Part shown: piece after piece, positions 30,949 through 41,911 of the stretch
Numbering within the stretch: position 1 is the stretch's first letter
Layout of the letters: every line of letters starts with the position of its first letter
Source of the DNA: Neocallimastix lanati (nom. inval.)
Lineage: Eukaryota; Neocallimastigomycota; Neocallimastigomycetes; Neocallimastigales; Neocallimastigaceae
Length of the DNA stretch: 64,000 bases
Reading direction: 5' to 3'
Assembly: GCA_016946835.1 (NCBI GenBank)
Contig: JACVTC010000083.1
Span: 241,001-305,000, forward strand
The notes under the pieces: model-generated
Seen by the model: the letters and a program-made list of their open reading frames with translations, nothing else
What the model was told of the DNA's origin: nothing
The model's database searches: none
Program-made: the position numbers and the translations under genes

Positions 30949-31127
30949 TTTTTTTTTTTTTTTTTTTTTTTTTAACTAAGTGATAATGATATTAAAAATA
31001 ATAATAATAATAATAATAATAAAATAATTAAAATATATATATATAATTTAATTATAAAAAAAAAGGAATGAAAGAAATATATATATTAATATAAATGTTC
31101 TTTATTTTCTTTATAATTGATTTATAT

Positions 31128-31165
<38 letters not shown>

Positions 31166-32275
31166 ATGCAATATTTATACACATTAATAATTTTGATTAA
31201 ATAATTATATAAATTTAAAATTCCTTTGTACTACAATTATTTCGATAACCTTATATTTCTATAAATAATACTTTTGACTATCTAAGAATTTAGTATATAT
31301 ACTTTCTCCATTAATTTTTTTTTTTTTAAATGAAAAAAAGAATTTTTATCATCAATTTCTTATATTCAAATATAATTTATTAATATTTAAAGAAGTTTTA
31401 TATATATTTGATGTTGATATGTCTGATGTATAAGTACATATATCTATAATAAAAGTTTCATTACTATTATTATTTAATAATAATTATTACTATCCCTTAT
31501 AATCAATATCGATATTTTTTTTTCTTCTTTTTTTTTTTTTTTATCAATTTTCCATTTTCTAACTTTTTAATTGTTTTATAATTATTGATTGTTTATAAAA
31601 TGATAAATTTAAACGAATATTTCTTTTTCTTTTTTTAAAGCGCACTAAAAAAAAAAAAAAAATGAAACTACATATATTAATAATAATATTATCATTATTT
31701 TTATTATTATTAATTACAACTTCTATTTTTCTATTAATATCATTATTAGCAAGTTCAAAATATTATATATATATATATTATCAATAGTTTAGTATTTAGA
31801 TTTTCTACCTTTAAACTTAAATATATTTAGTATTCCTTTTAATTATAAAAAAGTGAAAATATATAATTTTTCTTATAAACAAATTATTTAATCTATTAAA
31901 ATGAAATTAAATTAATTAAATTTATTCAATATTAATGGTATCATTATAAATTTATGTAATTTTTATTTAATCACGATAATCATTATTAAAATCATATGAT
32001 TGTATTAAAAAAAAAAAAAAAAAAAAGATTAATATTAAATATATATATATAAAATAAAAAAATAAAAATTTTTGAATTATATATAAAACATTTAAAGTAA
32101 TTTTATATAATAATTTTTTTTTTTGATATATATTAATCGTTTAATAAAAATAAAAAGGAATGTAGTGTATTAAACATTTTTTATTATAAAATTCTATTAA
32201 TATTTTGATGCATACATTAAAACATAATTTATATTTAAAAAAAAAAAATATATATATATATATAATAATAATAAA
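30949..32275. other. Intergenic, nothing recognised
   Basis: Upstream region of the Nudix gene up to the copia insertion. It starts with a poly-T/poly-A block directly before the start codon and otherwise contains (AAT)n at 30999-31022, A-tracts and (TA)n. No exon-like frames were found. Confidence 0.6.
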
Positions 32276-32280
32276 TTATT

Positions 32281-32530
32281 TTTTGTTTTTTATTTTTATT
32301 TTATTTTATTTTTTTATTTTTTTTTTTTTTATTTATTTAAGTTCTATTTTATTTAATTATTAAATTATTATTTTATTTTATACTAATTACATGTTAGTTT
32401 TTTACTACATCAATTACACAATAACTTCATATTAATATTATATGTATTAAGCCACATACATACATACATACATAGAGATTTAAATATATATAATATAAAT
32501 TACTATACTATTTGAACTTTATTTTTAACA
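32281..32530 (-). repeat. 3' LTR of the copia element
   Basis: 250 bp. On the element strand it begins TGTTAAAAATAAAG and ends in ACAAAA. The boundary is set by identity with the other LTR and by the flanking TTATT. Confidence 0.93.
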
Positions 32531-32540
32531 CTCCTCCTAA
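32531..32540 (-). other. Polypurine tract of the copia element
   Basis: Element-strand TTAGGAGGAG lies immediately before the 3' LTR start TGTTA; the expected position and composition for plus-strand priming. Confidence 0.8.
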
Positions 32541-32553
32541 AGTTCAATTGTGA

Positions 32554-35500
32554 CTAACACTTCACCATAATAGAATCTCTAAATTTATTTAATAGATATG
32601 TATTAAGATACTTTGTAAAACCATCGGCTAGATTATCTTCAGACTTTATATATTTTAGTTTTATTTTATTTTCTTTAATAAGATCTCTTGTGTGGTGATA
32701 TTTTATGTCTATGTGTCTAGATCTTGGGTTAATAGTTTCATTTTCGCAATTATAAATGGCAGCTTTATTATCTACATTTATTGTTATACAATTACAATTT
32801 AATTTTAATTCATTTAATACATTTTCATACCACAAGCAATGTCTAGCGCATTCATTTATTCCATAATATTCACTTTCGGCAGAAGATACAGATACACAGT
32901 GTTGTAATTTTGAATACCATGAGGTAGGTCCTGAACCTATTTTAATTATATAACCCGTAGTAGATTTTCTAGACTCTACATCTCCTCCGTAATCTGCATC
33001 TACATAAACATTTAATTTTAAGTTTCCTGAATACCTTAAACCATAATTAGGTTTTCCCTTGAGGTATCTAAATATTTTGATGACATTATACCAATCTTCA
33101 TAATTTGGATCTTTGGCTTTTCTGGAAGCTTTATTCACAGGAAATAAGATATCCGGTCTAGTACATATCGCGAGATATAATAAACTACCTATAGCTTGTT
33201 GGTATTTCGTGATATTGAATTTTCTTTTTCTTAATTCTTCATTTTCTTCTGGTATCATATTTGAAGATATTTTATACTTATCTATATCAAATTTTCTTAA
33301 TATATTCTCTAGATATTTATGTTGTTGCAATAGATAGCCGTCCTTTTCTTTTATAAATTTAACGCCAATGATTGTATCCACAGGACCTATATCAGTTATG
33401 TTAAAATAATTTTTTAATAAATGTTTTGTTTTATATACTTCATGTTCATTACCTGTTAATAATATATCATCTACATAAACTGTAAGAAGACAAATAATTT
33501 TATTCCGATCATTCATTTTAACGTAAATGCATGGTTCACTTCGAAGTCTATTAAAACCAATATTTATAAGTTTTTCATTTAAAGTCTCGTTCCACAAACG
33601 ACCAGACTGTTTCAAACCGTACAAGGCTTTATTTAGTTTCCAATAGCCATTTTTATAATCTTCAGCACCTTCTGGAATTTCCATATAAACATCTTCGTTT
33701 AGTGTAGCGTTTAGGTAGGCTGATTTTATATCAATTTGATATATATTAAAGTTATTGGCTGATGCAATAGCAGTTGCTATTCTCAAAGAGTCCTGTTTCA
33801 ATGTGGGCGAGAACGTCTCATTATAATCAATGCCTTGTTTTTGTGTAAAACCTCTGGCTACCAGTCTTGCTTTTCTTTTATTTATACTATTGTCTGAATT
33901 ATATTTGTATCTGAACACCCACTTTGGTGTTATTATATTACTACCCTTGGGTACCCTATCAACTTTCTTATAAACTTTTAAGTTTTTCATGCTGTTTAAT
34001 TCCTCCTTGACTGCTTGTAACCATTCATTTTTATCAATTTTATTGAATATATCAGGATAATTATAGGGTTCACACAGCTCCTCCTTTGTAGATAATAAAG
34101 AAAAATTATCTTCTATTATATCCATTAAATCAAATGATTTTATTTTCTTTGATTCTGGTTTTAATTCAGAATCAAGTTTTCTCTTACCTTTCCGTTTAAC
34201 GTTCTTGTCCTTTAAATTTGATGATTTTAATTTCTTTGATTCAGGTTTTGTTTCTGAATCAAGTTTTCTCTTTCCTTTACGTTTACTTGTTTTCTTATTA
34301 TTTGTTTTATCTGGTGTTTCTTTATCATTATTAATATTTGATATTGTAGAATTATTTGATTTATTATTCATATCTAATTTATTTAATTCTTTATTTTCAT
34401 TTGAATTTAATTCTTTATTTTCATTTGAATTTAATTCTTTGTTTACATTTGAATTTAATTCTTTGTTTACATTTGAATTTAATTCTTTGTTTACATTTGA
34501 ATTTAATTCATTTTTTATATTTGAATTTAATTCTTTGTTTACTTTTGATTTTAATTCTTTGTTTACATTTGAATTTAATTCTTTGCTTACATTTGAATTT
34601 AATTCATTTTTTATATTTGAATTTAATTCTTTATTTATATTTGAATTTAATTCATTGTTTATATTTGAAATTAATCCTTTGTTTATATTTGAATTTAATT
34701 CATTGTTTATATTTGAATTTAATTCTTTGTTTATATTAGAATTATTATTTATACGTTGGACATCGTTCATATTCGACTGACCATCATATAAATTATTAAT
34801 TCTCATTTTTGTATTAAAATTATTTTTATATAAATTATTATTTGGAATATAATTATTTTTTACATAATTATTATCAATGGAACTTGAATTTCCATTCATA
34901 ACGTTATCATTACAATTTGAATTATGTATGGATTGTTCCATTTTATCATTTTTATTGTTTATGTTGTTAATTAAATTATATTTACCTTGAGAATTATCTT
35001 CTGAATTTTTATTGTTTAAATTTCCTGAATTTGATGAATTTTGAGCATTATTTTCATAATTTATAATTTTATTAATATAATTATTATTTAAATTATTATC
35101 ATTTAAATATAAATGACCCTTATATTCATTTAGAAAATTATTATAATTTTCATTTTGAATATAATTATTTTTATTTAAATAATTTAAATTAGGATTTATA
35201 AATCCAGCATTATAATTGTAAATGGCCGGATTTAAGTTTTCTGCAAAAGGTAAATTGCTACTTATATTACTATTTAAATTATTTAAAGGTAAAATATTAT
35301 AATTATTATAATTTTTATATGGGTCAATTATATTGGTTGATTGGGGAAAATTTTTATTTGGATTAGGACTATAAGTAAAATTAATATTATTATCATTTAA
35401 ATAATTTTTATTAAAATTATATTTATTTAAATTATTATCATTTGGATAATTATTATTTATATTATTATTATTATTTAAATTATTATTTTCTAAATAATTA

Positions 35501-37131
35501 TTATTTAAATTATTTAAGTTATCATTATTATTTATATTGTTATTATTTTTATTTTCTTCTCTATTTTCTGTTGTCTCTTTATTTTCATGTTCCTTATTTT
35601 TGTTATTATAGTCTTGGAGTAATACTGTATTTTTGTTATTTTCATCGTATTCTTCCATATTAACCTCAAAGTTATATATTTCTGGTCTTGTAGAAGGTGC
35701 GGAAATATTACCAGGGGTATCTTCGAAGAATTCAACTGTCCTTGAAAGGACTATTTTATTATTTGTAGTATCATATATTATGTAGGCTGTTGGATTTTTA
35801 TCATCATATCCTAAAAATATTCCAGGAAGGGAGGTTCCGTTGAATTTTCGCCTAAATTGTTTTGGGATATAAAAGTAAACTTGGCAACCAAATACTCTAA
35901 ACTTTTCATAATCGACCTTTTCTTGATATAATTCCTCAAAAGGCACTTTGTTGTTGTTACCATTATGTGGTAACCTATTATGAATGTAATTTGCTGTCCT
36001 TACAGCATCTTCCCAATATTTATGATTTAGCTTACCGTCTTTGAGCATGGCGGTGGCGTTATAAATGAGGGTTTCTTGAAAACGTTCGGCTCTTCCGTTT
36101 TGCTGTGGGTTGTAAGGTATTGAAAATTGTTGTTCAATACCATTTTCTTCACAAAATTTCCTAAAGTTATTATTTGTAAACTCAGTACCATTGTCGGTTC
36201 GTATATATTTAATATTTTTGTTGAAAATGTTGGTGACTTTCTTATACCATTTTCTGAAAATATTGAACACTTCGGCTTTTGAGTTCATAAAAAAGACCCA
36301 TCCGTACCTGGTATAATCATCTAATATACTTAAGAAATATTTATTTCCATATATGGAGCTATCTAGGGATGACACTGTATCCATATGTATAAGTTCAAAC
36401 GGCTCTTTTGATTTGTTTCTTGCTTTGTTATAAGGTTCATTTCTCATCTTGGACGCACATATTATACATTTATTTTGTATGTTTATATTATTTAATTTTT
36501 CCTTAATGTTATCTATATAAAAGTGGCCAAGACGGCGGTGCCATAGCTCCATGTTTTCTGTGTTAAAAGCTTTTATAATATTGTCACATGTAATAGTCTT
36601 TTTGTTGTTGTCCCTATTATATTCTATTTTATTTTTGAAAGTCCATACTTTATATATTTTGGATTTATTAGATTTGGTAGTAAATATCCTTTTGCCTTCT
36701 TTGTTGTAAATGGTAACTAAATTTTTATTATTAAAATTGTAAAATATTGTTTTATAACCTTCTTCACTTAAGTTGTCTATTGACAACAAACTTCTTTTGA
36801 ATTTAGGAATATATAATACATTTCGTAATGTAATTTCATTATTGTTAATATAGCCTACGTACGTACCTTTGTACGTAGCAGTAACTGTACCTCCGTCAGC
36901 GAATTGGATAATTTCTTCACACCTTATCTTATCTATTAAACTTGATAATACATTTGTCATGTGATAGGTGGCTCCGGAGTCAATTGTCCAACTGACTATA
37001 TTACTTGGTAGCTTCGCTTTAGTTGACGGGGCAGTCACATAATAACTGAGGTTTTGTCTCGGCATGTTATTTTCTGCTTTAGTAGCGTCCACGCCTCGGT
37101 CGAACGGAGTATGAGGATTGGATATCTTCAT
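32554..37131 (-). CDS. pol: Copia pol polyprotein (protease, integrase, reverse transcriptase, RNase H)
   Basis: 1525 residues from the first in-frame Met; the frame is open from about 37152. Protease WTIDSGATYHM (residues about 46-58). Zinc-binding HRRLGHFY...CIICASKM (about 200-230). Integrase core with HMDTVSS, RTDNGTEF and NGRAERFQE, the catalytic D,D,E (about 248-355). A GYDD-type C-terminal region (VFGCQVYF, GIFLGYDD). Next a linker of more than 500 residues, Asn-rich, with 8-residue repeats and a duplicated Lys/Arg block. Reverse transcriptase WVFRYKYN, KARLVARGFTQKQG, DIKSAYLNA, KALYGLKQSGRLW and the catalytic YVDDILLT (about 1215). RNase H DADYGGDVESRKSTTG, SSAESEYYG and VDNKAAI. Probably translated after a +1 frameshift from gag. 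Confidence 0.96.
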   Translation of the reverse strand: MKISNPHTPFDRGVDATKAENNMPRQNLSYYVTAPSTKAKLPSNIVSWTIDSGATYHMTNVLSSLIDKIRCEEIIQFADGGTVTATYKGTYVGYINNNEITLRNVLYIPKFKRSLLSIDNLSEEGYKTIFYNFNNKNLVTIYNKEGKRIFTTKSNKSKIYKVWTFKNKIEYNRDNNKKTITCDNIIKAFNTENMELWHRRLGHFYIDNIKEKLNNINIQNKCIICASKMRNEPYNKARNKSKEPFELIHMDTVSSLDSSIYGNKYFLSILDDYTRYGWVFFMNSKAEVFNIFRKWYKKVTNIFNKNIKYIRTDNGTEFTNNNFRKFCEENGIEQQFSIPYNPQQNGRAERFQETLIYNATAMLKDGKLNHKYWEDAVRTANYIHNRLPHNGNNNKVPFEELYQEKVDYEKFRVFGCQVYFYIPKQFRRKFNGTSLPGIFLGYDDKNPTAYIIYDTTNNKIVLSRTVEFFEDTPGNISAPSTRPEIYNFEVNMEEYDENNKNTVLLQDYNNKNKEHENKETTENREENKNNNNINNNDNLNNLNNNYLENNNLNNNNNINNNYPNDNNLNKYNFNKNYLNDNNINFTYSPNPNKNFPQSTNIIDPYKNYNNYNILPLNNLNSNISSNLPFAENLNPAIYNYNAGFINPNLNYLNKNNYIQNENYNNFLNEYKGHLYLNDNNLNNNYINKIINYENNAQNSSNSGNLNNKNSEDNSQGKYNLINNINNKNDKMEQSIHNSNCNDNVMNGNSSSIDNNYVKNNYIPNNNLYKNNFNTKMRINNLYDGQSNMNDVQRINNNSNINKELNSNINNELNSNINKGLISNINNELNSNINKELNSNIKNELNSNVSKELNSNVNKELKSKVNKELNSNIKNELNSNVNKELNSNVNKELNSNVNKELNSNENKELNSNENKELNKLDMNNKSNNSTISNINNDKETPDKTNNKKTSKRKGKRKLDSETKPESKKLKSSNLKDKNVKRKGKRKLDSELKPESKKIKSFDLMDIIEDNFSLLSTKEELCEPYNYPDIFNKIDKNEWLQAVKEELNSMKNLKVYKKVDRVPKGSNIITPKWVFRYKYNSDNSINKRKARLVARGFTQKQGIDYNETFSPTLKQDSLRIATAIASANNFNIYQIDIKSAYLNATLNEDVYMEIPEGAEDYKNGYWKLNKALYGLKQSGRLWNETLNEKLINIGFNRLRSEPCIYVKMNDRNKIICLLTVYVDDILLTGNEHEVYKTKHLLKNYFNITDIGPVDTIIGVKFIKEKDGYLLQQHKYLENILRKFDIDKYKISSNMIPEENEELRKRKFNITKYQQAIGSLLYLAICTRPDILFPVNKASRKAKDPNYEDWYNVIKIFRYLKGKPNYGLRYSGNLKLNVYVDADYGGDVESRKSTTGYIIKIGSGPTSWYSKLQHCVSVSSAESEYYGINECARHCLWYENVLNELKLNCNCITINVDNKAAIYNCENETINPRSRHIDIKYHHTRDLIKENKIKLKYIKSEDNLADGFTKYLNTYLLNKFRDSIMVKC
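34369..34740 (-). repeat. 24-bp tandem repeats in the pol linker
   Basis: About 15 direct 24-bp units encode variants of NKELNSNV/I (residues about 797-921). Just downstream (34130-34300) a 22-residue Lys/Arg block KRKGKRKLDSE.KPESKK is present twice. Antisense open frames across this region are periodicity artefacts. Confidence 0.95.
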
Positions 37132-38119
37132 CTGAATTGTAATCTTCGAGGTTTATTTGAGCATCAGCAAATTCGCAATACCCATCCTCTTTGTTTATAC
37201 TTGCGTTGTTGGCTTTGATATTATTGTTCTTTTTTCTTTTGTTCTTCTCATTATGCCAACAGTCCCGTGCTATATGTCCTAGCTTGTTACATATATAACA
37301 TCTTTTTCTTCCTCTGTTGTTTCTTGGTGTGAATCTATTTTTCTTGGTCATTGAGTTAACGTTTATTACTGTATTATTCTTGTGGTTATTTTCTTTTCTA
37401 AGTTCCTTAAGATATTTTAGCTTAGGGACCTTCTTTTTTAGACATTTGGTAACATCTTCCCATTTCCCATCGTGGTCCATTATGTTAACTTCCAATGTTA
37501 TTTCATATGGAAGAGCGAGATAAAGATATTCAAATTTCTTCTCATCGCTGATTTCCATTTCAAGACTACTTAATTCATTGAAAATGTTGTTCATTTCTTC
37601 AATAAATAATGAAATATCATTTTCTTTGTTATATTTCATATTCTTTAACTTATTTTTTAATTCTAATTTCCTTTCTTCATTTGATCTAGTATTACTTGCT
37701 TTTAAAATGTTCCAAATTTGATAGGCACTAGATCTTTGAAAATCTAATTTAATTTTGATTTCATCTGATATGCTATTGTTTATCAGATGCTTAGCTAAAG
37801 AATCTAGCTTTATCATTTCTTTTGTGACGTCTTTTTCATAATATAGGTCATCACAACCTCTAACCTTTTTATATTTCTTTAGATTTTCTTTAGCTATTTT
37901 GTTTTTCTTTATAACTTTTATCTTTTCTTCGTAAACATAGTCATCAACATCATTAATAACTAATAAAAGATCCATATCCGTTAACCATAGTCTGTAGTTA
38001 TTTGATGTTAATAGGTGTTTTGTAGTAGTTGGTTTATTTGCTATGTTTACTGTATTTATTTGGTTTAATGTATTTACTGTTTCTTCAACAGTATTCGTTA
38101 TATTCCTTTTTTCACTCAT
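37079..38119 (-). CDS. gag: Copia gag protein with CCHC zinc knuckle
   Basis: 346 residues. The N-terminal two thirds resemble copia gag (UBN2-type), including NYRLWLTDMDLLLVINDVDDYV and RSSAYQIWNILKASNTRS, then MKYNKENDISLFIEEMNNIF. A basic stretch precedes the zinc knuckle CYICNKLGHIARDC (CX2CX4HX4C, residues 274-287), which binds the genomic RNA. The start is the first ATG, 23 bases inside the internal region from the LTR. The C terminus (SVRPRRGRY, stop at 37079) overlaps pol by about 75 bases in a frame shifted by +1. Confidence 0.94.
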   Translation of the reverse strand: MSEKRNITNTVEETVNTLNQINTVNIANKPTTTKHLLTSNNYRLWLTDMDLLLVINDVDDYVYEEKIKVIKKNKIAKENLKKYKKVRGCDDLYYEKDVTKEMIKLDSLAKHLINNSISDEIKIKLDFQRSSAYQIWNILKASNTRSNEERKLELKNKLKNMKYNKENDISLFIEEMNNIFNELSSLEMEISDEKKFEYLYLALPYEITLEVNIMDHDGKWEDVTKCLKKKVPKLKYLKELRKENNHKNNTVINVNSMTKKNRFTPRNNRGRKRCYICNKLGHIARDCWHNEKNKRKKNNNIKANNASINKEDGYCEFADAQINLEDYNSDEDIQSSYSVRPRRGRY

Positions 38120-38126
38120 TACTGCT

Positions 38127-38142
38127 AATGAGACTCTTAATC
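38127..38142 (-). other. Primer-binding site, half tRNA-Lys(CUU)
   Basis: The 16 bases next to the 5' LTR read AATGAGACTCTTAATC on the plus strand, identical from TGAGA onward to the anticodon stem and loop of eukaryotic tRNA-Lys(CUU). The element strand is complementary to that arm and has no TGG of a normal 3'-CCA primer site. Drosophila copia similarly uses a tRNA-iMet fragment ending near nucleotide 39. Confidence 0.8.
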
Positions 38143-38395
38143 TTTTGTTTTTTATTTTTATTTTATTTTATTTTTTTATTTTTTTTTTTTTTTATTTATT
38201 TAAGTTCTATTTTATTTAATTATTAAATTATTATTTTATTTTATACTAATTACATGTATTAGTTTTTTACTACATCAATTACACAATAACTTCATATTAA
38301 TATTATATGTATTAAGCCACATACATACATACATACATAGAGATTTAAATATATATAATATAAATTACTATACTATTTGAACTTTATTTTTAACA
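38143..38395 (-). repeat. 5' LTR of the copia element
   Basis: 253 bp; differs from the 3' LTR by ATGTATTAG instead of ATGTTAG and by one T in a poly-T run. It should contain the promoter of the element; no clear TATA box can be chosen in such AT-rich sequence. Confidence 0.93.
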
Positions 38396-38400
38396 TTATT

Positions 38401-38716
38401 AATAAAAAATGTATGATACATTTTTTATATTCTAAAATTTATTAAAGTGAAATTATAATATTTTTTATTTTTTTCCTTTAATATTTAAATAATAAATTTT
38501 TTTTTTTAAAAAAAAAATAAAAATATATATATATATAGATAAAAATAAAAAATATATATTTTTACATATAAACAAAATAAAAAAAAAAAACTATTAAATA
38601 AGTAAACTAACAAGTATTTATTTATATTTTCATAAGTAATAACTATTAAAAATAATAATAATAATAAGATAAAATACAGCACCTTTTATATTATTTTATA
38701 TAAAGAGAAAAAAAAA
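38401..38716. other. Short intergenic gap
   Basis: AT-rich sequence between the copia target site and the proposed start codon at 38717. It would be the promoter of the downstream gene, now about 320 bp from the LTR. No motif is distinguishable. Confidence 0.5.
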
Positions 38717-39249
38717 ATGGTTTCTTCACGTTTGGTAATAAGCCTATATAAACTAAAATAAATTTCCTGATATATTTATAATAAAAATATTTAACTAATA
38801 TAAATTATTATTAAAACCTTTTATTTCTTTCTTATTTTTCAATTTTTCTTTATTGATATATATATTATTTATTATATTTTAACAAAATTATAAAACTTTA
38901 AATATCTTATAATAATAATAATAATAAAAAAAAAAAAAAAAAAAATATGAAAATATTATGAAAAACGAAATGAAATTGCAATATTATATCTTTCCAAAAT
39001 ATATATATATATCATGAAAAAACTATTATAATATTGTTCCAATATTTTATTTAATGAATGGTTTATTAATATATGTTATATATTTATATAAATATATCAT
39101 TTTTGAAAATATTATTTATACACTTTGATATACCTTATTATTTTAATAATGGAAAATAAAAAAAAAAAAAAAAAAAAAAAAAACTATATATAATTAATAA
39201 TTAATAATAATAATAATATATATATATAACAAAATAAAAACTCATACAC

Positions 39250-39286
<37 letters not shown>

Positions 39287-40574
39287 AGACACCTTGTATC
39301 AAATGTAATAATTGTAATAATATATTTAATATTGTTGTTCAAACTCCAACAGAGCAATTATTATCATTTATGGAAATAATACCAACACCAGCATCACCAG
39401 CTTCTATTAATGCCGATAATGCAGCTACAAATAATAATCTTAATCAAACAATTTTAAAACTAAAAAAATTGGCTGTTGAACCCTCTAATGATATTTTTTT
39501 CAAAAAAACTATTATCTGTTCAAAATGCGCTAAATTTATGGCAACAGAATATTCATATCATAATATGAACGAACCTGGAATTAATGCTGTTATTTCAGCT
39601 ATTCAAGAAGCATCTAAAAAAACAAATATAGGTTAATAATCAAAATAAAATAAATACTTATTATATTATGAAAAATTCTATTTTTTTTTTTTTTTTTTTT
39701 TACTTCAAATATATAATTAAAACCTTTATTATTACTGAATAGACTAAATACTAAATAATTATAATTTGAAACATAATATATATAATTCTTAAATAATACT
39801 ATTCCAAATGAAATAAAAAATAAAAAAAAAAAAACTTAAAAAGAAATATTAAAGGGTGATAGTCTTTATGAGGACTTGGTTAAACAAATAAAGGAAAATG
39901 ATAAAAGTAAAATGTTATATTTTACTCTTCCATATGAAGATATTACCCCACTATTAAAATTAAATGAGGTAAAATTATGAAATAGAAATTATATAAACAT
40001 ATTATATTCACACAAAAATTAAAAATATATATATATATATATTTATTATTAATTATTAAAATTTACTAACATGTTAATTTTATTTTTATTTATATTTAAT
40101 TAATTAATATAATAAAAAAATATTTATAATTATAAATTTTCCATATGATTTTTATTTAATAAATAAAATATAAAAAAAAAAAAAAATTTCTTAAAATGTT
40201 ATTAAAAATAGACTGCTGAAAATCAAAATATAAATTTAATTATTGAAAATTTAGTATCACCATCAGAAGAAACATCCCCATTTACAAATAACCCACAAGC
40301 ACAACAAACTCCTTCTCCGACTACCCCAAAAAGTAATAAAACTTTATCAAAACTTAATACAGAAAATTTAAAGTATGTTTTAATATATTATTATTATTAT
40401 TATTATTATTTTATATAAGGACATAATCATTTAATCATATTCTATATTTTTTAAATTCTTAATATACATATTAAATATTATATGAATATGAATATATGTA
40501 AATAATTTAATAGGGAAGAAAATAAGAAGGAACAAAATTCAGTACAACATTTATTTGTATCGATTAAAGTTTAA
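38717..40574 (+). CDS. Unidentified small protein with CxxC motifs
   Basis: Proposed exons 38717-38734, 39289-39631, 39844-39968, 40212-40372, 40514-40574, in phase and giving 235 residues. The first exon (MVSSRL) is short and tentative; the next four are well supported by GT-AG sites and codon content. The protein begins with TPCIKCNNCNNIF, has a second pair ICSKCAKFM at about residue 90, then NAVISAIQEASKKTN, LYEDLVKQIKENDKSKMLYFTLP and a Ser/Thr/Pro-rich segment before VQHLFVSIKV. Two CxxC pairs about 75 residues apart could bind one zinc ion. I do not recognise the family. Confidence 0.6.
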
Positions 40575-41826
40575 TGAATTCAATTAAATTTTCAAGTGGA
40601 TTTACAAAAAAAAAAAAAAAAAAAAAAAAAAATCGAAATACTTTTTAAATTTTTAGATTTAATATTTAAATATAATTTTATCACAATTTATTATATATAT
40701 TTAATAAAAAAAAAATATCAATAAAATATAAAGTAAAATAGAGAAAAAAAATAAATTAGTATTAATAAATTTATTATAAAAATATATATTATACTTTTAT
40801 ATATATATATTAAATTAATTATTTTCTGTAAAGAATGAATAATTTTTTTTTATTTTATTTTATTCTTTACTAAACGCATTTTCTATAAACAAGTACTTTT
40901 TTAATAGTTTTAATAAAAAAATTTTTTTCCTAAAGTTAATCTTTAAAAGCTTATAAATAATTATATTTTATATATAATTGTATTTTATTTTATATTTTAT
41001 ATTGTTGTTATTTTAAATTAATAATTATATATAAATATTAATTTTTATATTTTTATTTATAATAATAAAAATACGTATATATATTAATAAAACTTTAACT
41101 ATAAAAAAATGAATATTTAAAATTAATATAAAATAAAACTTTAAAAATCATAAAAAATATATATATAAAATAATATAATATAATCAATTGATTAATATAA
41201 AAAAATTGTATTAAAGTTATATTATAATAAAAAAAAATTATATAAATATAATTTAAATTTAAAAATATTAAAATGATTTAAAAAATGATCATTCATTTCT
41301 TTTTTTTTTTTTTTTTTTATAATTATTTTTATTTAGATGTGGTCATACCTTGACCTTGTTAAAAGAAAAATTGATTTATAATTATAACGTATATAATATA
41401 AAATTAATTTAATCAATACTTTTTTTTCTTTCTTTCTTTTTTTTTTCTATATTTTTAAAATTAAAATATATCACGTATAAAAACTAATATATTACAATTA
41501 TATTCAAAGAATTAATTTATATATATATATAAAATATCATCCTCTCCAAAATATCATCCACATCATGTTAAAGAAATTAAAAATATTAAAATAGCACAAT
41601 AAATCATGAATATATTAATAGTAAAAATTAAATAAAATAATGTTATTAAAAATAGTTTACGAAAAAACAATTATCAATACATTTAATGTAGAATAAATTA
41701 TTATTATAATTTTTTCTTAATAATTATTAAAATTATGCCTTATACTTCCATATTATAATAATTCATTATTTGATTTAATATAAACAAAGGAATACTTATA
41801 TATATATATAAAATAAAAAATGTTTC

Positions 41827-41911
<85 letters not shown>

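Larger units (their letters stand above)
32281..38395 (-). mobile_element. Complete Ty1/copia LTR retrotransposon
   Basis: 6115-bp element transcribed on the minus strand: 5' LTR at the right (38143-38395), primer-binding site, gag, pol in an overlapping frame, polypurine tract, 3' LTR at the left (32281-32530). It is flanked by TTATT at 32276-32280 and 38396-38400, a 5-bp target-site duplication. Domain order protease, integrase, reverse transcriptase, RNase H defines the copia superfamily. Both reading frames are open throughout and the LTRs differ only by a 2-base and a 1-base indel, so it is probably young and may be active. It lies between the Nudix gene and the start of the gene at 38717. 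Confidence 0.96.

Noticed and set aside
34205-34780. Two long plus-strand open frames with FEFNSLF-type repeats
   Set aside because: Antisense to the 24-bp repeats of the pol linker; the period is a multiple of three, so stops are absent in several frames.
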